64,000 bases of DNA from Streptomyces sp. CGMCC 4.7035 (GTDB lineage: Bacteria > Actinomycetota > Actinomycetes > Streptomycetales > Streptomycetaceae). Positions 43,664-50,369 of the stretch are shown piece by piece. Below the pieces are notes generated by a model. It saw nothing but the letters and a program-made list of their open reading frames with translations. It made no database searches and was not told the origin of the DNA. A program made the position numbers and the translations under genes. The stretch spans positions 3,472,001 to 3,536,000 of the forward strand of contig NZ_CP134053.1 of the NCBI RefSeq assembly GCF_031583065.1. The letters run 5' to 3'. Positions within the stretch are counted from its first letter, which is position 1; each line of letters opens with the position of its first letter.

Positions 43664-44146
43664 TCAGGCGTGCCCAGGGACGGCGATGCGAAGATCGAGG
43701 AGTTGTTGCGTATGCACGGGCACGTGGTCTTCGGCGAGGCCATCGATGAGGCGCGCCAGCGGAATCGGCTGGTCCAGCACGAGTGCGTTGTTGGACAGGA
43801 GGAGCGACGGCACAAGAACCGAGGCGGCTTCCGCGTTGAGCTGGTCGGCGATGTCGCACAGGACGGTGGCCTGGCTCCGGACATGATCAATCAGGTCCGC
43901 CCGGCCCGAATGCTCGGCGATGATCCGGTCAAGATTCCATAGGTCGAGGGAGACCCGGTTGTCGAAGGTGGGCCGCGAGCCGGCGACGACGCCCATAGCA
44001 ACCGCTGCGATCGAGGCGTCGACGCTGAGGAGATGAGCCAATATCTGGTCGGCGTTCCATCCTCCATCGTCCGCCTCGCCGAGGTCGGGGATGGCCGCCG
44101 CATCGAGCAACCTGTCGTAGGCGCTGCGAAGTACTGTCGTGTCCAT
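43664..44146 (-). CDS. DinB-like / maleylpyruvate isomerase-type four-helix protein
   Basis: 160-aa all-helical protein (MDTTVLRSAYDRLLDAAAI, WNADQILAHLLSVDASIAAVAMG). The WNADQILAHLL segment matches the helix that carries a metal-binding His in DinB/YfiT proteins, but a full three-His site is not evident. AAGGGA precedes the ATG. It follows the ArsR gene by 13 bp, so it belongs to the SRPBCC-ArsR operon. Function unknown. Confidence 0.72.
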   Translation of the reverse strand: MDTTVLRSAYDRLLDAAAIPDLGEADDGGWNADQILAHLLSVDASIAAVAMGVVAGSRPTFDNRVSLDLWNLDRIIAEHSGRADLIDHVRSQATVLCDIADQLNAEAASVLVPSLLLSNNALVLDQPIPLARLIDGLAEDHVPVHTQQLLDLRIAVPGHA

Positions 44147-44159
44147 AACGTGTTTCCCT

Positions 44160-44528
44160 TCAGTCGGGGCGTGTCGAACTCGAATCCCGCTCCGCTGCCT
44201 CAGCGACGCGTTTGATGTTCGCCAACCGCCGGTCCCATTCGGCCGCGAGCGAGGCCATCCACCGTGCCGTCGCGTCCAACGCCGCAGGCCGCACCGCGTA
44301 CCGCACCTCGCGTCCGACCCGGCTGCCTGAAACCAGCCCGGCGGCGTCCAGGACGGCGAGGTGCTTGACCACCGCCTGCCGCGAGATGGGAAGTCGTTCG
44401 GCGAGCGTCGTTGCAGTGGCCTCGCCCTGCGCGGCGAGCAGGTCAAGCAGTTGACGTCGCGTCGGGTCGGCCAGCGCACCGAGGACGCTGTCGACGACCT
44501 CGGCGGCGCCGGGAGGTTCTTCCGTCAC
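44160..44528 (-). CDS. ArsR family transcriptional regulator
   Basis: 122-aa winged-helix repressor. The HTH reads LADPTRRQLLDLLAAQGEATATTLAERLPISRQAVVKHLAVLDAAGLV, followed by the wing GSRVGREVRYAV. The lack of Cys pairs argues against metal sensing; this subgroup typically pairs with SRPBCC (AHSA1) proteins. The GTG start overlaps the SRPBCC stop (GTGA). Its operator is probably the pair of TGCAAC-type palindromes upstream of the SRPBCC gene. Confidence 0.92.
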   Translation of the reverse strand: MTEEPPGAAEVVDSVLGALADPTRRQLLDLLAAQGEATATTLAERLPISRQAVVKHLAVLDAAGLVSGSRVGREVRYAVRPAALDATARWMASLAAEWDRRLANIKRVAEAAERDSSSTRPD

Positions 44529-44971
44529 GTGGAGGGCTGTTCGGCGCGTGTCTTGAGCGCGTCGAGCTCCAGGGGCCAGCCTTCGCTGTGGTCCTTCAGG
44601 TTCTGACTGCGCAGCTCCTCGGACCCGGCCAGCGCCGCGAACCCGCTCTCGACGACGCGCAGCCGCGTCTGGTCGCCTTCCGGGGTCAACGTGAACTCCA
44701 CGAGGGTGCTGTTGTCCTCGCGCAGCTCTTCTCCGGGGAACGCGCTGGTCCAGCGGTATGCCAGGTACGTCGGCGGCTCGACCTTCTCCACGCGCACGGG
44801 GAAGTCGCCGTGCTCGGCGTTCTTCGCCACCATCGACTCGCCCTCCTTGGCCACGGTACCGGCCAGGCTCGCTTTGTCGGCCACCCAGAACCCGGGTTGG
44901 GCCACCAGCGACCAGACCCGCTCCAGGGGTGCCGCGATCAGGGTTTCGCGTTCGATCCGGTCCTCGCTCAT
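44525..44971 (-). CDS. SRPBCC (AHSA1/START-like) domain protein
   Basis: 148-aa lipid/ligand-binding fold. It begins MSEDRIERETLIAAPLERVWSLV and contains PPTYLAYRWTSAFPGEE and LVEFTLTPEGDQTRLRVVESGF, all typical of AHSA1-type SRPBCC proteins. ATG 44971 is chosen for its GGAGGAG ribosome site; ATG 44995 is possible. It is the first gene of the operon with arsR and the DinB-like gene, a conserved pairing in actinobacteria. Ligand unknown. Confidence 0.9.
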   Translation of the reverse strand: MSEDRIERETLIAAPLERVWSLVAQPGFWVADKASLAGTVAKEGESMVAKNAEHGDFPVRVEKVEPPTYLAYRWTSAFPGEELREDNSTLVEFTLTPEGDQTRLRVVESGFAALAGSEELRSQNLKDHSEGWPLELDALKTRAEQPST

Positions 44972-44999
44972 GAGGGACTCCTCCATCGTCAACATCGAA

Positions 45000-45061
45000 T
45001 GCAACCCCAGAGTTGCACATCGACCTCCTAGGTGCAACCCAAGGGTTGCACCTAGGAGGTC
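45000..45061. promoter_or_regulatory. Two ArsR-type palindromes, one inside a 19-bp perfect inverted repeat
   Basis: Site 1: TGCAAC-CCCAGA-GTTGCA (45000-45017). Site 2: TGCAACCC-AA-GGGTTGCA (45033-45050), which lies at the core of a longer repeat with 19-bp perfect arms (45022-45040 and 45043-45061). Both lie just upstream of the SRPBCC-arsR operon and share TGCAAC/GTTGCA half-sites. Confidence 0.75.
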
Positions 45062-45477
45062 ATCGTCGGTTGGTGATGGCGGATGGAGGGTGGGTGAGGG
45101 CCGTGAGGCTACGCAAAGACCGTAATGGCCGCATCCCACCAGCGGTCGGCACATCTGTGCACCTCGGCCACGAAACCAACCGCCGCGTCAACGCCCGAAG
45201 GACTTCCGGAGCCAACCACTAAGGGCCAGTTCAGAGGCATGTTCCTCTCGAACTGGACCTAAGTCGTGATCACGGCCGTGCCACACCCGTGCCACGCCGA
45301 GGGCAGGCAGTGGCTGAAGCGAGTCGCCGGACTCCAGTCGCAACGGCTCGGGCCTCGTGAAGAGTTGCCGCCGACGACTCATACTTGAACGTGTTCAAAC
45401 TCCGTGCCAGGGTACGGCTCGGGTTCTTGAGTCCACTGGTCGCGCACGCGGCCTGCGGAACCCGTTAGGGGTGTTGT
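45062..45477. other. Intergenic region inside the island, no supported gene
   Basis: Contains imperfect repeats such as GTGCCACACCCGTGCCACG (45280-45298) and GAGGCATGTTCCTCTCG, and a Pro/Leu-rich minus-strand frame without a ribosome site. It looks like recombinational debris; the promoter of the downstream lipoprotein gene lies at its right end. Confidence 0.4.
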
Positions 45478-45939
45478 GTGTTGCGTTGCTGTCGTACTGC
45501 GCTGATCTTGCTCGCCATGGCCTTTGCTCTCACGGCCTGCGGCAGGTTCACGGTCATGCCGCCGCCCGGCGGCGAACCGGTCGTGCTGAAACCAGCCGAA
45601 CTTGCGACCACGTGGACCGATGCCGACGGCGGCACCCTCACGCTGAAGCAGGACGGGACGTTCACCGCCGATAAGGTCTGCGTCGCCGTCGGCTGGTACG
45701 ACGGTTTGACCTGGTCCGGAACAGGCACCTGGAAGCAAGGCTCCAACAAGAAGCAAAGCTTCGTCGGTGTGTCCTTCGACGCCGATCACTCCTTCGACGC
45801 CTATCACCCCGAAAAGGTTGAGCGGCGGCCCGAGCCCTATGCCGCCTTGAGGCAAGGCAAGGCCCTGAAGCTCTGGGTCCCCATCGGCGATCCGGACAAT
45901 GATTATCCGCACTGCATCCTGACCAGCCCGGCGAGTTGA
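45478..45939 (+). CDS. Putative lipoprotein
   Basis: 153-aa protein with a signal peptide and lipobox (LILLAMAFALTAC, Cys21). The rest is a small beta-rich domain (TTWTDADGGTLTLKQDGTFTADKV, SGTGTWKQGSNKKQSFVGV) reminiscent of lipocalin-like secreted proteins found widely in streptomycetes. GTG start with AGGGG 6 nt upstream. It lies in the island between the ArsR operon and the integrase remnant. Function unknown. Confidence 0.75.
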   Translation: MLRCCRTALILLAMAFALTACGRFTVMPPPGGEPVVLKPAELATTWTDADGGTLTLKQDGTFTADKVCVAVGWYDGLTWSGTGTWKQGSNKKQSFVGVSFDADHSFDAYHPEKVERRPEPYAALRQGKALKLWVPIGDPDNDYPHCILTSPAS

Positions 45940-46119
45940 CCCGGCTGCCGCACGGCCGGCTGAGCTGCACATGGTCCGGCATCGCTGGTCGGCGAGCGCA
46001 CCCGCCATCGTGGCTGACTGTCGTCGGCTGAGGTTCGTGCCACAACCGTGTCAGAAGCTCGGGGCCCGACAGCAGTACCGCTGCGCGGGGTCAATTGCCG
46101 GTCGTGCAGGTGCGGTTGG

Positions 46120-46887
46120 ATGAAGGCTCTATCCGCGCACTCGGTGCAGGCGTACACGACACCCTTGAAGGCGGTCTTCACGGCCGCCGTGAACAACGGG
46201 GATGTCGGCCGGCATCCCTTCGTCGGTGCCAAGCTGCCCCTGCTGCCGAGCCGGGCTGTGGACGAGACGCTCCTCCCGTCCGGTCAGCAGGTGCAGGACA
46301 TTGCCGATGAGTTCCGCCAAGAGTGGGCGCTTTCCGTTTGGCTCATGGCGGGTCTTGGGCTCCGGAAGGGCGAGATGCTCGGTCTGCGGGTCGGAGACTT
46401 CCTCGACGACCGTGTGCGGATCCGCCGCCAGGTGACCCGTGTCGAGGGTGTCGAGGGGGCCGTCCTCGGCCCGCTGAAGCACCGCAGGGAGGGAGACTGG
46501 CGGGACATTCCGTTGGCGACGAACCTGTCCGACGCCGCGAGGGAGCACGTGGACCGCTACGGTACGGGGCCGGACGGCGCCCTGTTCCAGACGATCAGCG
46601 GAACCTTGGTCAGCACCCCGGGCTACTCGCGCACCTTCCGTAACGCGATGAAGACTCTGGGTTACAACTGGTCGCCTCGTGACCTGCGGCACTGGTTCGC
46701 CTCGACCGCGCTCAGCAATGGTCTGCCACTCTTGGACGTGTCCAGGTGGCTCGGACGCAAGAGCATCAAGGAGACTGCGGACACGTACGGGCACCTCACC
46801 CCCGACTCGACGGGTCGGGCGGTCAGGGTGATGGGTCTGGCACTGACCCAGCACCGTGCTGACTCGGTGCTGACTGAGGTGGCATGA
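46120..46887 (+). pseudogene. Tyrosine recombinase/integrase, N-terminally truncated
   Basis: About 255 aa of an integrase that is normally about 400 aa. It retains the end of the core-binding domain (AHSVQAYTTPLKAVFTAAVNNGDVGRHP) and the catalytic domain: Arg in GLRKGEMLGLR, box II SPRDLRHWFAS, and Tyr in TADTYGHL. The first His of HxxR is Arg, and the later His/Trp position (GRKSIKE) is also changed. The DNA-binding N-terminus is missing. It points at the SRAP gene, whose start lies 37 bp beyond the stop, so the attachment site is probably there. Confidence 0.8.
46856..46874 (+). repeat. Paired GTGCTGAC direct repeat, right end of island
   Basis: GTGCTGAC at 46856-46863 and 46867-46874, 11 bp apart, identical in spacing and orientation to the pair at 34657-34675. 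It overlaps the 3' end of the integrase frame. Confidence 0.45.
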
Positions 46888-46923
46888 TCTAGCGTTTTCG
46901 CAGGTCGGAGCGGGCGGTTTGAT

Positions 46924-47658
46924 ATGTGCGGTCGATATGTGTCCACCCGGGCCCCCGAGGACCTGGTACGGCTCTTCGGGGTGACCGACTGGAACCGGCA
47001 GGACGCCCTGGAGCCGAGCTGGAACGTCGCCCCGACCGACGACGTATGGGCGGTTCTCGAGCGCGCGCAGCGCGGTGGGGGCCCCGTCGGACGGCAGTTG
47101 CGGCCGCTGCGGTGGGGCCTGGTGCCGTCCTGGGCCGAGGACCCGGGGATCGGTGCGAGAATGATCAACGCGCGGGTGGAGACGGTCCACGAGAAGCCGG
47201 CCTTCCGCCACGCCTTCCGCAAGCGGCGCTGCCTGCTGCCTGCCGACGGCTTCTACGAGTGGCAGCAGATCTCGGCGACCGACACGGCGAAGGCGCGCAA
47301 ACAGCCCTATTTCATCAGCTCCGAGGACGGGCAGGTGATGGCCCTGGCCGGGCTGTACGAGTTCTGGCGCGATCCCGCCGTGGCCGAGGACGACGAACCC
47401 GCGGCCTGGTGGACCACCTGCACGATCATCACCACGGACGCCACCGACGCCGCCGGCCGCATCCATCCGCGCATGCCGCTGGCCGTCGCTCCCGACCGGC
47501 GTGACGCCTGGCTGGACCCCGCGCAGCAGGACCCCGACCGGCTGCGGGCCCTGCTCAACCCTCCCGCGGGCGGACGCCTGGACGCCCGCCCGGTGTCCTT
47601 GGCCGTCAACGACGTCCGTAACAACGGCCCCCGGTTGCTGGACCCGGCCACCCCCTAG
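46924..47658 (+). CDS. SOS response-associated peptidase (SRAP/HMCES family)
   Basis: 244-aa protein that shields abasic sites in single-stranded DNA through a thiazolidine link of its N-terminal Cys. Cys2 is present (MCGRYVS), as are PSWNVAPT, RWGLVPSWA, the Asn-Ala-Arg-x-Glu motif (INARVET) and the active-site His (IHPRMPL). Its ribosome site (GGAGCGGG) is distant, perhaps because an island brought in new upstream sequence. It is not followed by related repair genes. Confidence 0.93.
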   Translation: MCGRYVSTRAPEDLVRLFGVTDWNRQDALEPSWNVAPTDDVWAVLERAQRGGGPVGRQLRPLRWGLVPSWAEDPGIGARMINARVETVHEKPAFRHAFRKRRCLLPADGFYEWQQISATDTAKARKQPYFISSEDGQVMALAGLYEFWRDPAVAEDDEPAAWWTTCTIITTDATDAAGRIHPRMPLAVAPDRRDAWLDPAQQDPDRLRALLNPPAGGRLDARPVSLAVNDVRNNGPRLLDPATP

Positions 47659-47795
47659 TCCGGCCGGCGGTGGTGACGCGGTCGGTCGTGAGAGTCGACC
47701 GGCCCGACTCGATCGAGCCGGGGCCGGTCCCACAACATTCGTGATCTTCTGGGCTTCGCCGCGGGTGCTGCGAAGCCATGGGACTTCTCGCTGCT

Positions 47796-48188
47796 CTACT
47801 TCTCCTCCTCCGCGGCGGGCTCTTCACCTTCGACAGGGCCGGCTTCGGCTTCCTCGGTCGCGGGTGCTTCGGCTTCTTCAGCAGCCTCGGTTTCCTCGGT
47901 CGTGGGTGCTTCGGCTTCTTCAGCGCCGGCTTCCTCGGTCGTGGGTGCTTCGGCTTCTTCAGCGCCGGCTTCCTCGGTCGTGGGCGCTTCGGCTTCCTCG
48001 GCCTCGGTTTCCTCGGTCGCGGGGGCTTCCGCTTCTTCAGCGCCGGCCTCCTCGGCCTCGGCAGCCGACTCTTCACCCTCAGCAGGGCCAGTCTCAGCTC
48101 CCTCAGGCGGAGTTGTCGTGGCCGTTGACTCCTCGGGGGTCTCTTCTGTCCCCTCGGTCGCAGTGGGCTCCTGCTCGGTGTCGCTCAC
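47796..48188 (-). CDS. Acidic Glu/Ala-rich repeat protein
   Basis: 130-aa, very acidic, lacking any Cys, His or aromatic residue. The centre consists of about five copies of a 13-aa unit (TEEAGAEEAEAPT, 39 bp each), giving a disordered protein. GTG start (VSDTEQEPTATEG) with a weak GGAAGG upstream. Other frames of this stretch are also open because of the repeat: Lys/Pro/Arg-rich on the same strand, Gly/Phe-rich on the opposite strand. The coding assignment is therefore less certain. Function unknown. Confidence 0.55.
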   Translation of the reverse strand: MSDTEQEPTATEGTEETPEESTATTTPPEGAETGPAEGEESAAEAEEAGAEEAEAPATEETEAEEAEAPTTEEAGAEEAEAPTTEEAGAEEAEAPTTEETEAAEEAEAPATEEAEAGPVEGEEPAAEEEK

Positions 48189-48348
48189 GTGGTCACCGCC
48201 TTCCCGTAATGGCAGGCAGGAAGAGACTCAGGCGTCGCCCGTCCGGGCGACCATCACGATGCGGAATTCATTACTCATCATGTCACTGTTCGATAGATGT
48301 GATGCCCTCTGAAGTGCACATTTTCCGACCCGGCGGCGCGAGCGAGGG

Positions 48349-49770
48349 TCAGCCGCCCGACAGCGTCTCCCGCAGCCAGTCGAAGACGACCTCGCAGTGC
48401 TGCTGCGGGGCCATCGGCGAGCAGTGCAACTGCGCGCCGGTCGCCGCGGTGAGCTTCACGTACTCCTTGGGAGCCGTCAGTCTGTCGAACATCTGGCGTG
48501 CCTGGCCCGGGTAGAACTGCTCGAACTCGTAGTCGAGGACCAGTGTGGGTGTCTTGATGTGGCCGACGACGTCCGTGACCGCCATCGACTGGATGAGCTT
48601 GGCCGGGGTGTAGAAGTCGGTGAAGACCTTGCCCTCGCGGGCGGCGAGCATCGCCGGCACGGAGAACGGTTCGAAGCGCTTCTTCAGCGTCGCGGCCTCG
48701 GCCGGGGACAGGTGGGGAACGACCTCCTTGTTCCACACGTCGTTGGTCTCCTGCTTGTTCGGGGTGAGGATCTTCCGGATCTCCGCAGGGAAGCCCAGCC
48801 ATGGATCCAGGCAGCCGGGCATCGCCACGAGGGCCGCGAGCCGCCGCTCGAAGGCCGCGGCCCTGGGAGCCAGGTCGCCCGCCATGCTCAGCCCGGTGAG
48901 CGCGATCCTGTCGGCGGTCACGTCGGAGCGGGCGACCAGCCAGTCGACGAGCGGCGTCACCACGTTCTCCCAGCGCGGGGTGAACACCACCCGGTCCACG
49001 AAGATGAGCTGTCCCTGGCCGGGCCCGTCGTACACAAGGGCGTTCCAGTCGCGGTCCAGGGCCGCGGCGACACCGTACGTCCACATGTCGACGTTCTGTC
49101 CGTCGCTGCCGTTGGTGAGGATCACGGTGGGGCGGCGGCGTCCTGACTCGTCCGGGCGGAAGAACCACACGGGAAGCGGGGTCTTCCCGTACGGGACGCT
49201 CGCCGTCACCGGCGCCGGGTCGCACAGCCCGCAGAACGTGTCCCAGGCGCCACGCCCGGACTTGTACAACTCCTCCTCGTTGCCCGGGTCGTCGGAGCCG
49301 AGGACGAAGAAGAGCGCCTGGGCGTAGTACTGCGCGGCCCGCAGTGCGCGGAAGCGCCTGGTCTCCCGGTCGGACTTGCCGCCCTCGGGTGCCTTCATCA
49401 ACCGGTCACCCAGCTTCCTGAAGGTCTCGACGTACGTCTGTGCGGACAGCCCGGCCTTGTTGATGGCGTTCACGGCGGTGAGTACCTCGCCCACCTCGCC
49501 GCTGCGCTGACCGGACGCGCCGAGCGCCAAGAGAGCGCTGAACTCGAACTCGGGGTTCTTGAAGAGCGTCATCGCGCCGGGGGTGGGTCCGTCGGCCGGG
49601 GCGGAAGGCGACCCTGTGGGCGTGGCAGTGCGCACAGTGGGAGTGGGCACAGGGGAGGCGTCCGAGGCCGTGCATCCGGCGGCCAGCAGGGCCCCGGCCG
49701 CACCGACGAGCCCGGAGAGGGTACCGCGTCTGCTCGGTCCGGACGCCTGATCAGCCGCTACGTTCTTCAT
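48349..49770 (-). CDS. Secreted lipoprotein alpha/beta hydrolase
   Basis: 473-aa protein. The N-terminus has a twin-Arg-like stretch (SRRGTLSGLVGAAGALLAAGC), where the Cys is a lipobox candidate, followed by a Thr/Pro/Ser linker. The hydrolase domain shows PTVILTNGSDGQ (oxyanion strand), the nucleophile in LTGLSMAGDLA, an acidic residue in LVLDYEFEQ and a late His (QQHCEVVFDW). It resembles FrsA/dipeptidyl-peptidase-like esterases. The start ATG 49770 is chosen; the frame further upstream is Arg-rich and non-coding in look. Substrate unknown. Confidence 0.85.
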   Translation of the reverse strand: MKNVAADQASGPSRRGTLSGLVGAAGALLAAGCTASDASPVPTPTVRTATPTGSPSAPADGPTPGAMTLFKNPEFEFSALLALGASGQRSGEVGEVLTAVNAINKAGLSAQTYVETFRKLGDRLMKAPEGGKSDRETRRFRALRAAQYYAQALFFVLGSDDPGNEEELYKSGRGAWDTFCGLCDPAPVTASVPYGKTPLPVWFFRPDESGRRRPTVILTNGSDGQNVDMWTYGVAAALDRDWNALVYDGPGQGQLIFVDRVVFTPRWENVVTPLVDWLVARSDVTADRIALTGLSMAGDLAPRAAAFERRLAALVAMPGCLDPWLGFPAEIRKILTPNKQETNDVWNKEVVPHLSPAEAATLKKRFEPFSVPAMLAAREGKVFTDFYTPAKLIQSMAVTDVVGHIKTPTLVLDYEFEQFYPGQARQMFDRLTAPKEYVKLTAATGAQLHCSPMAPQQHCEVVFDWLRETLSGG

Positions 49771-50369
49771 ATCGGCCGAACGTACTTTTCGCGCCCGTCT
49801 CACCTCGCCGCACGACACCCGCCGTTCCCCCGAACAGCCCGGCACGCCCACCTCCAGAGCCGCAAACAGCCGCGTGCGCCGCACGCGTGGGGTGGCGGTC
49901 GAACCCGAGGGCGACCGGCCCGTGCTCGGGGCGTTCCCCGACACGCCGGGTGACCTTCCCGCGGAGGACGCCGGAGACCCGGTCGGGCCGGAAACCGTCC
50001 TCGCGGGCCGACCTTTCGATCCGATTCCGAACGGCGGCGAGGGGCGAGGTGCGAAGGACTCCTCGGCCTCGCCTTTTGCTCGCGACCGCTTCTGACCAGC
50101 TCTGATCGTTTCTATGGCATACGGGGGTGCATCCACGACACGGTTATCGGTCTGTCGTACGAAGCCTCATACCAGAGCGGGATGCTCTCCGGGGGACTTT
50201 GTCAACAGCCCACCGCTCGTGCCAGGTTGGCGACTACTCTGAGTTGCCGTCGGGCGACGGAGGGCCGAATTCTTCGGCTCTCCCGCCCGGCGCCGCGATG
50301 GCGCATGCCCGAGTAGCGCAGACCCACGGGAGCCCCCACGCCCCCGACGCACCCAGTATGAGGACGCCG
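49771..50369. other. Divergent intergenic region before the conservon
   Basis: No well-supported gene. A 73-codon plus-strand frame (49874-50095, MRRTRGVAVEPEGDRP...) lacks a ribosome site. A palindrome CCGTCG-GG-CGACGG lies at 50247-50260, close to TACTCT, a possible -10 hexamer, at 50235-50240. This is the likely promoter area of the conservon. Two in-frame ATGs (50298, 50358) precede the chosen cvnA start. Confidence 0.4.

Noticed and set aside
45188..45382. 64-aa minus-strand frame in the island
   Set aside because: No ribosome site, Arg/Leu-rich composition and no recognisable family.
47900..48060. Tandem repeats considered as a CRISPR array
   Set aside because: Units are contiguous 39-bp in-frame codon repeats with no spacers.
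47778..48128. Plus-strand Gly/Phe-rich 116-aa frame
   Set aside because: Arises from the 39-bp repeat; begins without a ribosome site, and no Gly/Phe/Cys family was recognised.
49874..50095. 73-aa plus-strand frame upstream of the conservon
   Set aside because: No ribosome site and Pro/Gly/Asp-rich composition; kept only as a note in the intergenic entry.
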